A stretch of 64,000 bases of DNA, from assembly GCA_951812805.1 (NCBI GenBank), contig CATOSZ010000001.1, positions 124,001 to 188,000 of the forward strand, in the 5' to 3' direction. The notes beneath the pieces are model-generated. The model saw only the letters and a program-made list of their open reading frames with translations, had not been told where the DNA came from and ran no database searches. Below are positions 27,325 through 37,719 of this stretch, one piece after another (position 1 is the stretch's first letter; each line of letters begins with the position of its first letter). The stretch comes from an uncultured Alphaproteobacteria bacterium. Lineage in GTDB: Bacteria > Pseudomonadota > Alphaproteobacteria > GCA-2731375. The translations under genes and the position numbers were made by a program.

Positions 27325-28583
27325 TCACCAGTCAAGCCTGGGCAGCCGGCTACACCAACGAGCCGAAGGGCGGCACGGTCACGCTCGGCTTCAATGTGCC
27401 GCAAACCGGGGCCTATGCCGACGAGGGCGCGGACGAGCTGCGCGCCTACCAGCTCGCCGTCGAGCACATCAACGGCGGCGGTGACGGCGGCATGCTGAAC
27501 ACCTTCACCTCCAAGGCCCTGAAGGGCGACGGTGTGAACGGCAAGAAGGTCGTCTTCGTCACGGGCGATACACAGACCAAGTCCGACGCCGCGCGCGCCA
27601 GCGCCAAGCGGATGATCGAGAAGGACGGCGCCATCATGATCACCGGCGGTTCGTCCTCCGGTGTCGCGATCGCGGTGCAGGGGCTGTGCCAGGACGCGGG
27701 CGTCATCTTCATGGCGGGCCTCACCCACTCGAACGACACGACGGGCAAGGACAAGCGGGCCAACGGCTTCCGCCACTTCTTCAATACGGAGATGTCGGGC
27801 GCGGCGCTCGGCCCGGTGCTGAAGAACGCCTTCGGTTCCGAGCGGGCGGCCTACCACCTGACCGCCGACTACACCTGGGGCTGGAGCCAGGAAGGCTCGA
27901 TCAAGAAGTACACCGAGCAGCTCGGCTGGCAGACGACGGCCGCGGTGCGCACGCCGCTCGGCGCGGGTGATTTCTCGCAGTACATCACCCCGGTGCTGAA
28001 CTCCGGCGCGGACGTGCTGGTGCTGAACCACTATGGCCGCGACATGGTCAACTCGCTGACCCAGGCGGTGCAGTTCGGTCTGCGCGACAAGCAGGTCAAC
28101 GGCAGGGACTTCGCCATTGTCGTGCCGCTCTACAGTCGCCTGATGGCGCAGGGCGCCGGCGAGAACGTGAAGGGCATCTTCGGCTCGACCAACTGGCATT
28201 GGTCGTTGCAGGACGCGGGCTCCAAGGCCTTCGTCAAGTCCTTCGGCACCAAGTACGGCTTCCCGCCGAGCCAGGCGGCGCACACGACCTACTGCCAGGC
28301 CCTGCTCTATGCGGACGCCTGCCAGCGGGCCGGTACTTTCCGTCCCTCGGGCGTGGGCGCGGCGTTGGCCGGCTTCAAGTTCGACGGCCTCGGCAACGGC
28401 CCGACCGAGTACCGGGCGGCCGACCACCAGTGCTTCAAGGACGTCCTCGTCGTGAAAGGCAAGGAAAAGCCCACCAGCAAGTTCGACGTGCTGGAAGTCG
28501 TCGAAGTGACGCCGCGTGCGCAGGTCGAGTATCCGGCCTCGATGCTCGGCGGCGAGCTCGGGCCCTATAACGACGGCGCCTGA
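27325..28583 (+). pseudogene. Branched-chain amino-acid/urea-type ABC substrate-binding protein, 5' end lost at intron
   Basis: QAWAAGYTNEPKGGTVTLGFNVPQTGAYADEGADELRAYQLAVEHING...; signal-peptide start missing. Confidence 0.85.
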
Positions 28584-28657
28584 GTCTCCATCCTGCTATC
28601 CTCCGGCCGCCGTCGCATGTGCGGCGGCGGCCGGTCGACTTTCCGGGGACGGGAACC

Positions 28658-29686
28658 ATGGACGCGATACTGCTGCAAGTCCTGAACGGGCTCGACAAGG
28701 GCGGCGCCTACGCGCTGATCGCTTTGGGGCTGACGATCATTTTCGGCACGCTCGGCGTGGTCAATTTTGCCCACGGCGCGCTGTTCATGCTGGGGGCGTT
28801 CTGCGCGGTTTCTTTCAAGTCGCTGATCAGCCTCGAGAAGGTCACCCTCGACCCGACGCAGAAGACCGCCTGGGGCACGCCGCTTGAAATTCGCGAGGCC
28901 TATGTCGAGTCCTGGTTCGGCGATGCCGGCACCCTGTTGATCAATTACTCCGTTCCCGTCTCGTTGCTGCTGGCCATTCCGACGATGCTGTTGATCGGCA
29001 TTGCCATGGAACGCGGCCTCATTCGTTTCTTCTACAAGCGTCCGCACGCCGAGCAGATCCTGGTCACCTTCGGCCTCGCCATCGTGTTGCAGGAAATCGT
29101 CAAGAGCGTGTTCGGCGCCAATCCCATTCCCCAGCCCGCGCCCGACGTCGCCAAGGGCATGATCGACTTCGGCGTCGCCATCGGCTTCGATGCCGGCAAC
29201 GTCGTCTATCCGGCCTGGCGGCTGATCTATTTCCTGTTCTCCATCTCCATCGTCGGCGCGGTCTTCGCCTTCCTGCGCTTTACCAGCTTCGGCATGGTGG
29301 TGCGCGCGGGCATGGCGGACCGTGAGACCGTGGGCCTGCTCGGCATCGATATCGACCGGCGCTTCACCATCGTCTTCGGCATCGCCGCCATCGTCGCCGG
29401 CCTCGCCGGCGTCATGTACACGCCGATCCTCAGCCCCGACTACCACATGGGCATGGACTTTCTGGTCCTGAGTTTCGTCGTGGTGGTGGTCGGCGGCATG
29501 GGCTCGCTGCCGGGCGCCGTGGCGGCGGGCTTTTTGCTCGGCATCCTGCAAAGCTTCGCCTCGATGAACGAGGTGAAGGCGATCCTGCCCGGCATCGACC
29601 AGATCGTCATCTACCTTATCGCCGTGATCATCCTGCTGGTCCGCCCGCGCGGATTGATGGGCCGCAAGGGCGTGATGGAGCACTGA
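28658..29686 (+). CDS. livH: Branched-chain amino-acid ABC transporter permease (LivH-like)
   Basis: LNGLDKGGAYALIALGLTIIFGTLGVVNFAHGALFMLGA. Confidence 0.92.
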   Translation: MDAILLQVLNGLDKGGAYALIALGLTIIFGTLGVVNFAHGALFMLGAFCAVSFKSLISLEKVTLDPTQKTAWGTPLEIREAYVESWFGDAGTLLINYSVPVSLLLAIPTMLLIGIAMERGLIRFFYKRPHAEQILVTFGLAIVLQEIVKSVFGANPIPQPAPDVAKGMIDFGVAIGFDAGNVVYPAWRLIYFLFSISIVGAVFAFLRFTSFGMVVRAGMADRETVGLLGIDIDRRFTIVFGIAAIVAGLAGVMYTPILSPDYHMGMDFLVLSFVVVVVGGMGSLPGAVAAGFLLGILQSFASMNEVKAILPGIDQIVIYLIAVIILLVRPRGLMGRKGVMEH

Positions 29687-29727
29687 GAGGTTGAAAATCA
29701 TTCGATGAGTGGAAGCAAACCAAAGCC

Positions 29728-29844
29728 GTCATTGCGAGTGAGCGGAGCGAGCGTGGCAATCCAGGCAGCGTCGATGCCATGCAGGAGCGCAGACGTCCGT
29801 CACGTGGCCCTGGATCGCCACGGGGCTTCGCCCCTCGCGATGAC
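29728..29844. repeat. Intergenic palindromic repeat
   Basis: GTCATTGCGAGTGAGCGGAGCGAGCGTGGCAATCCAGG ... CCTGGATCGCCACGGGGCTTCGCCCCTCGCGATGAC. Confidence 0.8.
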
Positions 29845-29905
29845 GAATAGAGGCCGACGGTCCAAGCGCATCGTCACCGGCCAAATGATTTATGGGCTCT
29901 GAGCC

Positions 29906-31060
29906 ATGATGAGCCTCGCCCCCGAACGTCGTGACCTGATCGTGCTGGTCATCTTCGCCGCCGTCGTGCTCGCGGCCCCGGTCCTGTTCAAGCCGATCGG
30001 CGCCGGCTATCCCGACCTGCTGCAGAAGTTCGCGATCTACGGCATCTTCGCTATCGGCTTCAACATCCTTTTCGGCCTCACCGGCTATCTCTCCTTCGGC
30101 CATGCCGCCTTCCTCGGCGTCGGCTCCTACACGGCGGTGTGGACCTTCAAGCTGTTGTCGATGAACCCGGTCCCGGCGATCATCCTGGCGACCCTGGTCG
30201 GCGGCGCCTTCGCGGCGGTGATCGGCTTCATCTCGCTGCGCCGCACAGGCATCTACTTTTCCATCCTGACGCTGGCCTTCGCGCAGATGAGCTACAACCT
30301 CGCCTATTCCGTGTTGACGCCGATCACCAACGGCGAGACCGGGCTGCAACTGAACCAGGCCGATCCCCGCGTGCTCGACATCGCCTTCGGTCGCGATTAC
30401 GGCGCGGTGCTGCCGTCGTCCGACCTCTTCGGCCTCGACATGACCGGGTATCCCGGTTTCTATTTCTGCGCGGTGGTGCTGATCCTCTGTTTCTTCCTCG
30501 CCAACCGGATCTTCCGCTCGCCCTTCGGGATGATGCTGCGGGCGGTGAAGTCGAACCAGAACCGGATGAACTACACGGGCCTAAACACCCGGCCCTACGC
30601 GCTCGCCGCCTTCGTGATCTCCGGCATGTACGCCGGGCTCGCCGGCGGCCTGCTGGCGGTGACCGACCCGTTGGCGGGGGCGGAGCGCATGCAATGGACC
30701 GCGTCCGGCGAGGTCGTGCTGATGACCATCCTCGGCGGCGCCGGTACCCTGCTGGGTCCCGTGCTCGGCGCCGGGTTGATCAAGTACTTCGAGAACATCT
30801 TCTCCGCCTTCAACGAGGGCATCCTGATGGCGGGCTTCGACTTCCTGCCCGAGACCTTGCAGCACGCCGCCGTCGCCGTCTCCTCCCTCTTCGTCGGCGA
30901 AGGCTGGCATCTGACCTTGGGCGCCCTCTTCATGCTGATCGTGATCTTCCTGCCGGGCGGCCTGATGGAGGGGATCAACCGGCTGGTCGCCTGGATCGGC
31001 CGGCGTGGCGGCGGGGGCGGCGGGGAAGCCCCCGCGACCGCTCCCCAAACCGCCGGGTGA
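29906..31060 (+). CDS. livM: Branched-chain amino-acid ABC transporter permease (LivM-like)
   Basis: [23 protein letters not shown]; multi-TM. Confidence 0.92.
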   Translation: MMSLAPERRDLIVLVIFAAVVLAAPVLFKPIGAGYPDLLQKFAIYGIFAIGFNILFGLTGYLSFGHAAFLGVGSYTAVWTFKLLSMNPVPAIILATLVGGAFAAVIGFISLRRTGIYFSILTLAFAQMSYNLAYSVLTPITNGETGLQLNQADPRVLDIAFGRDYGAVLPSSDLFGLDMTGYPGFYFCAVVLILCFFLANRIFRSPFGMMLRAVKSNQNRMNYTGLNTRPYALAAFVISGMYAGLAGGLLAVTDPLAGAERMQWTASGEVVLMTILGGAGTLLGPVLGAGLIKYFENIFSAFNEGILMAGFDFLPETLQHAAVAVSSLFVGEGWHLTLGALFMLIVIFLPGGLMEGINRLVAWIGRRGGGGGGEAPATAPQTAG

Positions 31061-31074
31061 GGAGGGGCGCGGGC

Positions 31075-31830
31075 ATGAGCATTCTCTCCGTCAAGGACAT
31101 CAACAAGCGCTTCGGCGGCCTGCAGGCGTTGAACGCCGTCAATCTCGAGATCGAACAGGGCACGGTGCACGCCATCATCGGCCCGAACGGGGCCGGCAAG
31201 TCGACCCTGCTGAACTGCTTCGTCGGCCGCTTGGAGCCGGACACGGGAACCGTCACTTTCGACGGCAAGTCCCTGCTCGGCATCCAGCCGCACGAGATCA
31301 ACCAGGCCGGCGTCGCCCGGGTCTTCCAGACGCCGGAAATCTTCGGCGACCTCACCCTGCTCGACAACGTCCTGATTCCCGCCTTCGCCAAGCGCGACGG
31401 CGCCTTTCGCCTGAACGGCTGGCGCAGCGCCGGCCGCGAGCGGGCGCTGATCGACCGCGCGGGCGAGATGCTGGCCGACGTCGGCCTCGGCGCCAAGGCA
31501 GGCGAGATCGCCGGCCAGTTGAGCCGGGGCGACAAGCGGCGGCTGGAGCTGGCGATGTGCCTGGTGCAGGAGCCGAAGCTGCTGCTGCTGGACGAGCCGA
31601 CGGCCGGCATGTCGCGCGGCGATACCAACAACACCATCGACCTGATGAAGCGTATTTCCGAACGCGGCGTCACCATGGTCGTCATCGAACATGATATGCA
31701 CGTCGTGTTCTCGCTCGCCGACAAGATCAGCGTGCTGGCCCAGGGCGCCGTTATCGCCGAGGGTCTGCCGGAGAACATCAAGGGCAACGAGCGGGTGCAG
31801 GAAGCCTATCTCGGAGGTGCCCACCTATGA
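31075..31830 (+). CDS. livG: Branched-chain amino-acid ABC transporter ATPase (LivG-like)
   Basis: IIGPNGAGKSTLLNCFVG, LSRGDKRRLELAMCLVQEPKLLLLDEPTAGM. Confidence 0.93.
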   Translation: MSILSVKDINKRFGGLQALNAVNLEIEQGTVHAIIGPNGAGKSTLLNCFVGRLEPDTGTVTFDGKSLLGIQPHEINQAGVARVFQTPEIFGDLTLLDNVLIPAFAKRDGAFRLNGWRSAGRERALIDRAGEMLADVGLGAKAGEIAGQLSRGDKRRLELAMCLVQEPKLLLLDEPTAGMSRGDTNNTIDLMKRISERGVTMVVIEHDMHVVFSLADKISVLAQGAVIAEGLPENIKGNERVQEAYLGGAHL

Positions 31831-32335
31831 GCGTGATCAGGTTGGTGGAGGATCGAATGGAGAAGCGCGAGGCCGGCGGCAGCTTGCTCGGTGACGACCA
31901 GTTCGACGCCGCCGCGCCGGGAGTAAAGCCGACACTCTCGACCGGCGGCCAGCCCGCCTATTTTTCCTGCTGGGATATCCATGCCTATTACGGCGAGAGC
32001 TATATCGTCCAGGGCGTCAGCTTCGATGTTCGCGAGGGCGAGATCGTCGCCCTTCTGGGCCGCAACGGCGCCGGCAAGACCTCGACGCTACGGACAATTG
32101 CCCGGGTCGACGATCCCGAACTCAAGCACGGCGAGATCTGGCTGGACCACCAGCCGCTGCACGACATGCGCGCGCACCAGGCCTCGCGCGGCGGCATCGG
32201 CCTGGTGCCCGAGGACCGGCGCATTATCCAGGGCTTGACCGTCGAGGAGAATTTGCAGCTGGCGCAGATCGCGCCGCCGATCGGCTGGTCGATCGAACGG
32301 ATCTACGACCTCTTTCCCCGATTGGGGGAGCGGCG
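31827..32335 (+). pseudogene. livF: LivF-like ATPase, 5' fragment (interrupted by IS21-B)
   Basis: ALLGRNGAGKTSTLRTIAR...GLVPEDRRIIQGLTVEENLQLA...RLGERR|IS. Confidence 0.93.
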
Positions 32336-32440
32336 TGCGGATTTCGGTAGTTCCGGACGGCGGTTTCAGTAAGTCCTGGCCACCGATTTCATAAAGTCCC
32401 GGCCGGTTCCGGGAGTTTGGCTTCGGGTGCCTTGTTGCCG

Positions 32441-33217
32441 TCAGTCGGGATTGTTTTCCGTTGTGGTTGGCTGGGTCAAGTCGGTCGTCGATTTCTTCTT
32501 TCGCATGCTGTCGCCTTTCAAGCCGATGCGGTGGGCGTTGTGGATGACGCGGTCGAGGATGGCGTCGGCGATGGTGGCCTCGCCGATCAGGTCGTGCCAG
32601 GCGGTCACGGGGATCTGCGCGGTGATGAGGGTTGAGCGTCGGTGGTATCGTTCCTCGCAGATTTCCAGGAGATCGAGGCGCTGGCGGTCGGTCAGGCCAT
32701 GGGTTCCCCAGTCGTCGAGGACGAGCAGCTGGACCCGGGCGAGGCGGTCGATCAGGCGGGGCAGCCGGCCGTCGAGGCGGGCCATGGCGAGGTCCTCGAA
32801 GAGCCTGGGCATGCGGACGTAGAGGACGGAATGATCGAGCCTGGCGGCCTGATGGGCGATGGCACAGGCGAGCCATGTCTTGCCGGTTCCGGTCTGGCCG
32901 GTGACGATGAGGTTCTCGTGTGCCTTGAGCCAGACGCCCTGGGCGAGAGAGAGGACGGCGCGGCGGTCGAGGCCTCGTTCGGCGGCGAAGTCGATGTCCT
33001 CGATGCAGGCCTCGGGGAAGCGTAGCCTGGCCTGTCTGAGGCGGTTGGCGAGGCGCTTGTCGGCGCGGGTGGCGGCCTCGCGGTCGAGCATGAGGGCGAG
33101 CCAGTCCTCGCGGTTCAATTCCGATGATTGGCCTCGCTCGGCCATGTCGCGGTAAGCCTCTGCCATGCCCTTGAAGCCGAGGGCCTGCATCTGGTCGAGG
33201 GTCGGGTGTGTCAGCAT
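32441..33217 (-). CDS. istB: IstB-like ATP-binding protein
   Basis: [28 protein letters not shown]. Confidence 0.95.
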   Translation of the reverse strand: MLTHPTLDQMQALGFKGMAEAYRDMAERGQSSELNREDWLALMLDREAATRADKRLANRLRQARLRFPEACIEDIDFAAERGLDRRAVLSLAQGVWLKAHENLIVTGQTGTGKTWLACAIAHQAARLDHSVLYVRMPRLFEDLAMARLDGRLPRLIDRLARVQLLVLDDWGTHGLTDRQRLDLLEICEERYHRRSTLITAQIPVTAWHDLIGEATIADAILDRVIHNAHRIGLKGDSMRKKKSTTDLTQPTTTENNPD

Positions 33218-33234
33218 GAGGTGTCTTCTCCTGG

Positions 33235-34788
33235 TTATCGGTAGTAGCCGGGGCCGCGGATGTTGGTGTGTGGCGGCAGCGGCAGAAGCGGTTCGCGCTC
33301 GGGGCGTGTGCGATCGAGGCCGGACTTGAGGATGGCGGCGAGCGATGAGTAGCTGGTCGTGTTGATGGTGAGCGCGCGTGCGCAGGCGGCCTCGACGCGT
33401 TCCGGTTCGTATCGGCGGGCGAGCGACAAGACGCCCATGGCGCTGCGATAGCCTTGCTCGGGATGGGGCCGATCGCGGATCATCCGCTCGACCAGGAGGG
33501 CGGCGTTGGGGCCGATGCGGCTGGCCTGGTCGATCAGGCTTTGTGGCGTTCGCTCGGCATAGCGCTGGTGCGCCTTGGGCATGTGGGCCGGGATCGTGGC
33601 ATGGCCGCCATGCGGTGAGCGGCGGAGATGGCTGGCGACGCGCTTGTGGTTGTGGAAGATCTCGACCGTGCGGTGAGTGAGCCGGACTTGGACCTTGCGG
33701 CCGATCAGGCCGTGCGGCACGGAGTAGAAGCTGCGCTCGACGTCGACGTGATAGTCGGAATGGACCTTGGCGGTCTTCCATTCGGCATATTCGAAGGGCG
33801 TCGTCGGCAGGGGTGCCAGGGCCTCGCGCTCGATGGCCTCGAACATCTGGCGCCGGCTCTTTCCAAGGTTGCGCATGGGCCGCTCGTTGAGCTCCTCGAG
33901 GAGGTCGCGGATCGCCCGGTTGAGCTGGTCGAGGGAGAAGAAGCGCGTATTGCGCAGTCTTGCCAGGATCCAGCGCTCGACGACCTGGACGGCGACTTCG
34001 ACCTTGGCCTTGTCGCGCGGCTTGCGGACCCGGGTCGGCAGGACGGTGGTGTCGTAGTGCTCGGCGAGCGCGGCGAAGGTCGGGTTGAGGGTCGGCTCGA
34101 ACCAGAGCGGCTTGGCGACGCCGGCCTTGAGGTTATCGCAGACGATGCTCTTGGGCACGCCGCCGAAGTAGGCGAGCGCCCGGCATTGTCCGGCGACCCA
34201 GTCGGGCAGGCGCTGGGTCAGGCTGGCGGTGGCGAAGGTGAGCGAGGAAGCGCCCAGCACGGCGACGAAGATCTGCGCGTCGTGCACCTCGCCGGTCTCG
34301 GGGTCGACGATGTCCACCGTCTGGCCGGCATAATCGGTCTGCATGACCGCACCGGCCTCGTGGCGGTTGCGCCAGGTGGCGCCGGTGCGCCGCTTGAACG
34401 CCGTGAAGGCTTCGCAGAACCAGGTGTAGCCGTAGCCATCGGGATGTGAGGCGCGGTATTCCTGCCAGAGCAGGGTCAGCGTCACCCCCTTGCGCTTCAG
34501 CTCGGCCGCGACCGTCGGCCAGTGCGGCTCGCACCTGTCGCGCGGGGGCCGGCCCATGCGGCGGAACAGCGTCTCTTGCAGGACCGCGTCGTCCTCGTAT
34601 TCCGCCGGCAGCGGCCAGGCGGTAAGGCCGACCTCGCGGGCCCGCAGCAAATAGGTCGACACTGTCGTCTTGGAGACCTTCAGCCGTTCCGCCACCTCTC
34701 GCGCCGAGAGGCCTTGGTCATGCGTCAGCCGCAGGATCGTTCGTGCATCTCTCACCGTCGTTCGTCTCGTCTGCTTCCGTCTGGGCAT
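33235..34788 (-). CDS. istA: IstA-like IS21 transposase
   Basis: [18 protein letters not shown]...[15 protein letters not shown]...[18 protein letters not shown]. Confidence 0.95.
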   Translation of the reverse strand: MPRRKQTRRTTVRDARTILRLTHDQGLSAREVAERLKVSKTTVSTYLLRAREVGLTAWPLPAEYEDDAVLQETLFRRMGRPPRDRCEPHWPTVAAELKRKGVTLTLLWQEYRASHPDGYGYTWFCEAFTAFKRRTGATWRNRHEAGAVMQTDYAGQTVDIVDPETGEVHDAQIFVAVLGASSLTFATASLTQRLPDWVAGQCRALAYFGGVPKSIVCDNLKAGVAKPLWFEPTLNPTFAALAEHYDTTVLPTRVRKPRDKAKVEVAVQVVERWILARLRNTRFFSLDQLNRAIRDLLEELNERPMRNLGKSRRQMFEAIEREALAPLPTTPFEYAEWKTAKVHSDYHVDVERSFYSVPHGLIGRKVQVRLTHRTVEIFHNHKRVASHLRRSPHGGHATIPAHMPKAHQRYAERTPQSLIDQASRIGPNAALLVERMIRDRPHPEQGYRSAMGVLSLARRYEPERVEAACARALTINTTSYSSLAAILKSGLDRTRPEREPLLPLPPHTNIRGPGYYR

Positions 34789-34967
34789 GTCCCCTCCCGG
34801 CAAAAGCCAAGAGGTAGACGCCGAGACGGCGCACCCGAAAGCTGAACTCAGATCGCCCCGTGATGCTGTCCGGGACTTTCCGGAATCACTGGCCGCGACT
34901 TACTGAAATCTCTGGCCAGGACTTTCCGTAATCGGTGTCCGGGACTTTCCGAAACGCGCAAGCGGCG

Positions 34968-35289
34968 CAAGCAGGAGGGCACAACGCTCTCGGGTGGCGA
35001 GCAGCAGATGCTGGCGATCGGCCGCGTGCTGGCGCGCGACGTCAAGCTGCTGCTGCTGGACGAGCCCTACGAGGGCCTGGCGCCGGTCATCGTGCAGGAG
35101 ATCGAGAAGACGCTGGAGCAGATCAAGACCCTCGGCATTACCACCATCATCGTCGAGCAGAACGCCATCGCGGCCCTGCATCTGGCGGACCGGGCGATCA
35201 TTCTCGACATGGGCCAGGTGGTCTTCGACGGGGCGGCGCAGGCGGTACTCGACGACGCCGATTTGCGCCAACAGTACCTCGCGATCTGA
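34968..35289 (+). pseudogene. livF: LivF-like ATPase, 3' fragment
   Basis: KQEGTTLSGGEQQMLAIGRVLARDVKLLLLDEPYEGLAPVIV...; continues frame of 31827-32335 after IS removal. Confidence 0.93.
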
Positions 35290-35319
35290 GCCCCTTCCAC
35301 GAGGCGGGAGCCGCCGGCG

Positions 35320-35943
35320 ATGACGGAGCCTTCGAACCCGACCTATCCGCCGGCCCTGTCCACCCGGGTCGAGGAGGACTTCATCGCGCCGCTGACCGCG
35401 GTGCGCGGCGCCCTGGAGATCCTACGCGACGTCACCGACCTGGCACCGGCCGAACAACGCCGTTTCGTCGAAACCGCGCTTCGTGGTTGCGCGCGCCTGG
35501 AGCGCGGCGTCGAAGAACTGGCGTCGAGCGTCTATCAGGCGGCCCGGCGCGATTCTGTGCCCGGATCGGGGGACGAAGCGCCGCCGGATGGGCACGACTA
35601 TGAGGCCCGCATCCACTTCGACCCGGCGCGCGACGTCGTCGAGATCGACTTTTCCGGCCTGGTCTTCCCGGATTCGACCACCGTCGACGCCTTCTATGAT
35701 GTCGTGGAGCGGCGTCTCGCCGCCACGGGCCGGCGCTGGTACATTCTGGCCAACCACGAAAACGTCGCCGTCTGGCCGGAGGCCTGGGTGGCCTCCGCGC
35801 ACCGCGCCAAGAGGGTGAGCGTCACCTACGCGCTGGCCACGGTCCGCTTTGCGGTGGGTGCCGCGGGCGACGACATGCTGCCCTCGCGCGAAGCCGCTCT
35901 CATCCAAATCGAGGGCCTCAAACGCGCCGCGGACGGCGCCTGA
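35320..35943 (+). CDS. Hypothetical protein with HisKA-like N-terminus lacking phospho-His
   Basis: VEEDFIAPLTAVRGALEILRDVTDLAPAEQRRFVETALRGCARLERGVEEL resembles DHp helices; C-terminal mixed alpha/beta. Confidence 0.5.
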   Translation: MTEPSNPTYPPALSTRVEEDFIAPLTAVRGALEILRDVTDLAPAEQRRFVETALRGCARLERGVEELASSVYQAARRDSVPGSGDEAPPDGHDYEARIHFDPARDVVEIDFSGLVFPDSTTVDAFYDVVERRLAATGRRWYILANHENVAVWPEAWVASAHRAKRVSVTYALATVRFAVGAAGDDMLPSREAALIQIEGLKRAADGA

Positions 35944-36051
35944 GGACCTCCGGGTTTGGGCGCTTCGGTGCCTCCATCACCGTGCGGACTGACGCCGCTG
36001 CGTCTCCCGGTCTATATTCCGGCCCGCAATTGGTGATGAGGAGCCCAGACC

Positions 36052-37716
36052 ATGGCGAAGCACGGCCGGCAGATACTGATGGAAAGCCTTTTGGCGCACG
36101 GCGTCGACCACATCTTCGGCAATCCCGGTACGACGGAAAGCCCCCTGCTCGACTCGCTGCCCGACTATCCGGCGATGCGTTATGTCACGGTGCTGCAGGA
36201 AAGCATCGCCATGGGCGCGGCGAGCTTCTATGCCCAGGCGACGGGCAAGCCGACGGCCGTCAACCTGCATGTCGCGCCCGGCCTCGGCAACGCGGTCGGC
36301 ATGATGTACAGCGCGCTGAAGGCCAACTCCCCGGTGCTGGTCACCGCCGGCCAGCAGGACACCCGCATGCTGCTGCGCGAACCGGTGCTGAGCCACGACC
36401 TCGCCGCGATCGCCCGCCCGGTGACGAAATGGAGTGCCCAGGTCGAACGTACCGACGATCTGGCGCCGACGCTGCGCCGGGCCCTGAAGGTCGCCTGCGA
36501 TCCGCCGATGGGGCCGGTCTTCCTGGCGCTGCCGATCGATGTGATGGCGGGGGAGAGTGACATCGGCCCCGTGACGGCAGGGCCTCTGCATCGCGCCAGC
36601 CCACCCGCCGCCGACGGTGTCCAGGCGATTGCGGGGATATTGCGCGAGGCCAAACAGCCGGCCATCCTCGTCGGCGACGATGTCGCCCGGGGCGGCGCGG
36701 TCGAGGCGCTCGCCCGGCTGGCGACCGCCGCCGGTGCCGGCGTCTGGCACGAGGGGTTGCGCCATCACGCCAGCTTTCCGAGCGATCATCCGAACGCGCG
36801 CGGCCCGCTCGGCCTCGATGTTGCCGCCACGCGCAAATCCTTCGCCGGCTGCGATGTCGTGCTGTTGCTGGGCGGCCCCTTCTTCGAGGAGGTCTGGTAT
36901 GCGCCCGGCAGCCCCTTCCCCGACGGGGCCCAGGTCTTGCAGATGGAAACCTCGTCCACGCGTCTCGCCTACAACTACCCGCTCGACGCCGGGGTCGTCG
37001 GCGATCTCGCCTCGGGCATCGCCGCGCTCGCCGACGCGTTGGAGGCGGACGAGGCGGCCATGGCGCGCGGTGCCGTCCGAAACGAGGCGCTGGCGGCGCG
37101 CGGCGCCGAGGAGAAATCCGCCTACGAGGGCCGGTTGAAGCGCGCCTGGGATCGCACGCCGATCTCCATGTCCCGCGTGATGGCGGAACTCGCGGCCGGG
37201 GCGCCGGCCGACGTCGCGGTCGTCGACGAGTCGATCACCGCCATCCTCGATCTCGGCCAGGCCTTCAGCTTCCGCGGCTTCGGCGACTACTTCAGCGGCC
37301 GGGGCGGCGGCATCGGTCAGGGCCTGGCCGGCGCGCTCGGCGTGAAGGCGGCGTTGCCGGGGCGGCCGGTGCTGGCGATTTCCGGCGACGGCTCGGCGAT
37401 GTATTCGATCCAGGCGCTCTGGACCGCGGCGCATTGCGAACTCGACATCGTCTTCGTCATCCTGGCGAACCGCGAATACCGGGTGCTGAAGCACAATCTC
37501 GATACCTACCGGCAGCGCTTCGACGCGCTGTCGAACCAGGGCTATCCGCATATGGGGCTCGGCTCGCCGGACCTCGGTTTCGTCGAGATGGCCGCGGGCA
37601 TGGGCGTACCCGGCCGCCGCGTCACGGAAGGCGACCAGGTGGCCGACGCGGTGCGCGAAGCCTTCGCCGCCGGCGGCCCCCGGCTGATCGAAATCGCCAT
37701 CGAGGGCAAGCGATAG
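36052..37716 (+). CDS. Thiamine-pyrophosphate-dependent decarboxylase (benzoylformate decarboxylase-like)
   Basis: HIFGNPGTTESPLLD, GDGSAMYSIQALWTAAHCELDIVFVILANREY TPP motif. Confidence 0.88.
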   Translation: MAKHGRQILMESLLAHGVDHIFGNPGTTESPLLDSLPDYPAMRYVTVLQESIAMGAASFYAQATGKPTAVNLHVAPGLGNAVGMMYSALKANSPVLVTAGQQDTRMLLREPVLSHDLAAIARPVTKWSAQVERTDDLAPTLRRALKVACDPPMGPVFLALPIDVMAGESDIGPVTAGPLHRASPPAADGVQAIAGILREAKQPAILVGDDVARGGAVEALARLATAAGAGVWHEGLRHHASFPSDHPNARGPLGLDVAATRKSFAGCDVVLLLGGPFFEEVWYAPGSPFPDGAQVLQMETSSTRLAYNYPLDAGVVGDLASGIAALADALEADEAAMARGAVRNEALAARGAEEKSAYEGRLKRAWDRTPISMSRVMAELAAGAPADVAVVDESITAILDLGQAFSFRGFGDYFSGRGGGIGQGLAGALGVKAALPGRPVLAISGDGSAMYSIQALWTAAHCELDIVFVILANREYRVLKHNLDTYRQRFDALSNQGYPHMGLGSPDLGFVEMAAGMGVPGRRVTEGDQVADAVREAFAAGGPRLIEIAIEGKR

Positions 37717-37719
37717 GCT

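Larger units (their letters stand above)
32336..34960 (-). mobile_element. IS21-family element B
   Basis: IRs TGCGGATTTCGGTAGTTCCGGAC / TGCGCGTTTCGGAAAGTCCCGGAC; 7-bp TSD AGCGGCG (32329-32335, 34961-34967). Confidence 0.93.
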
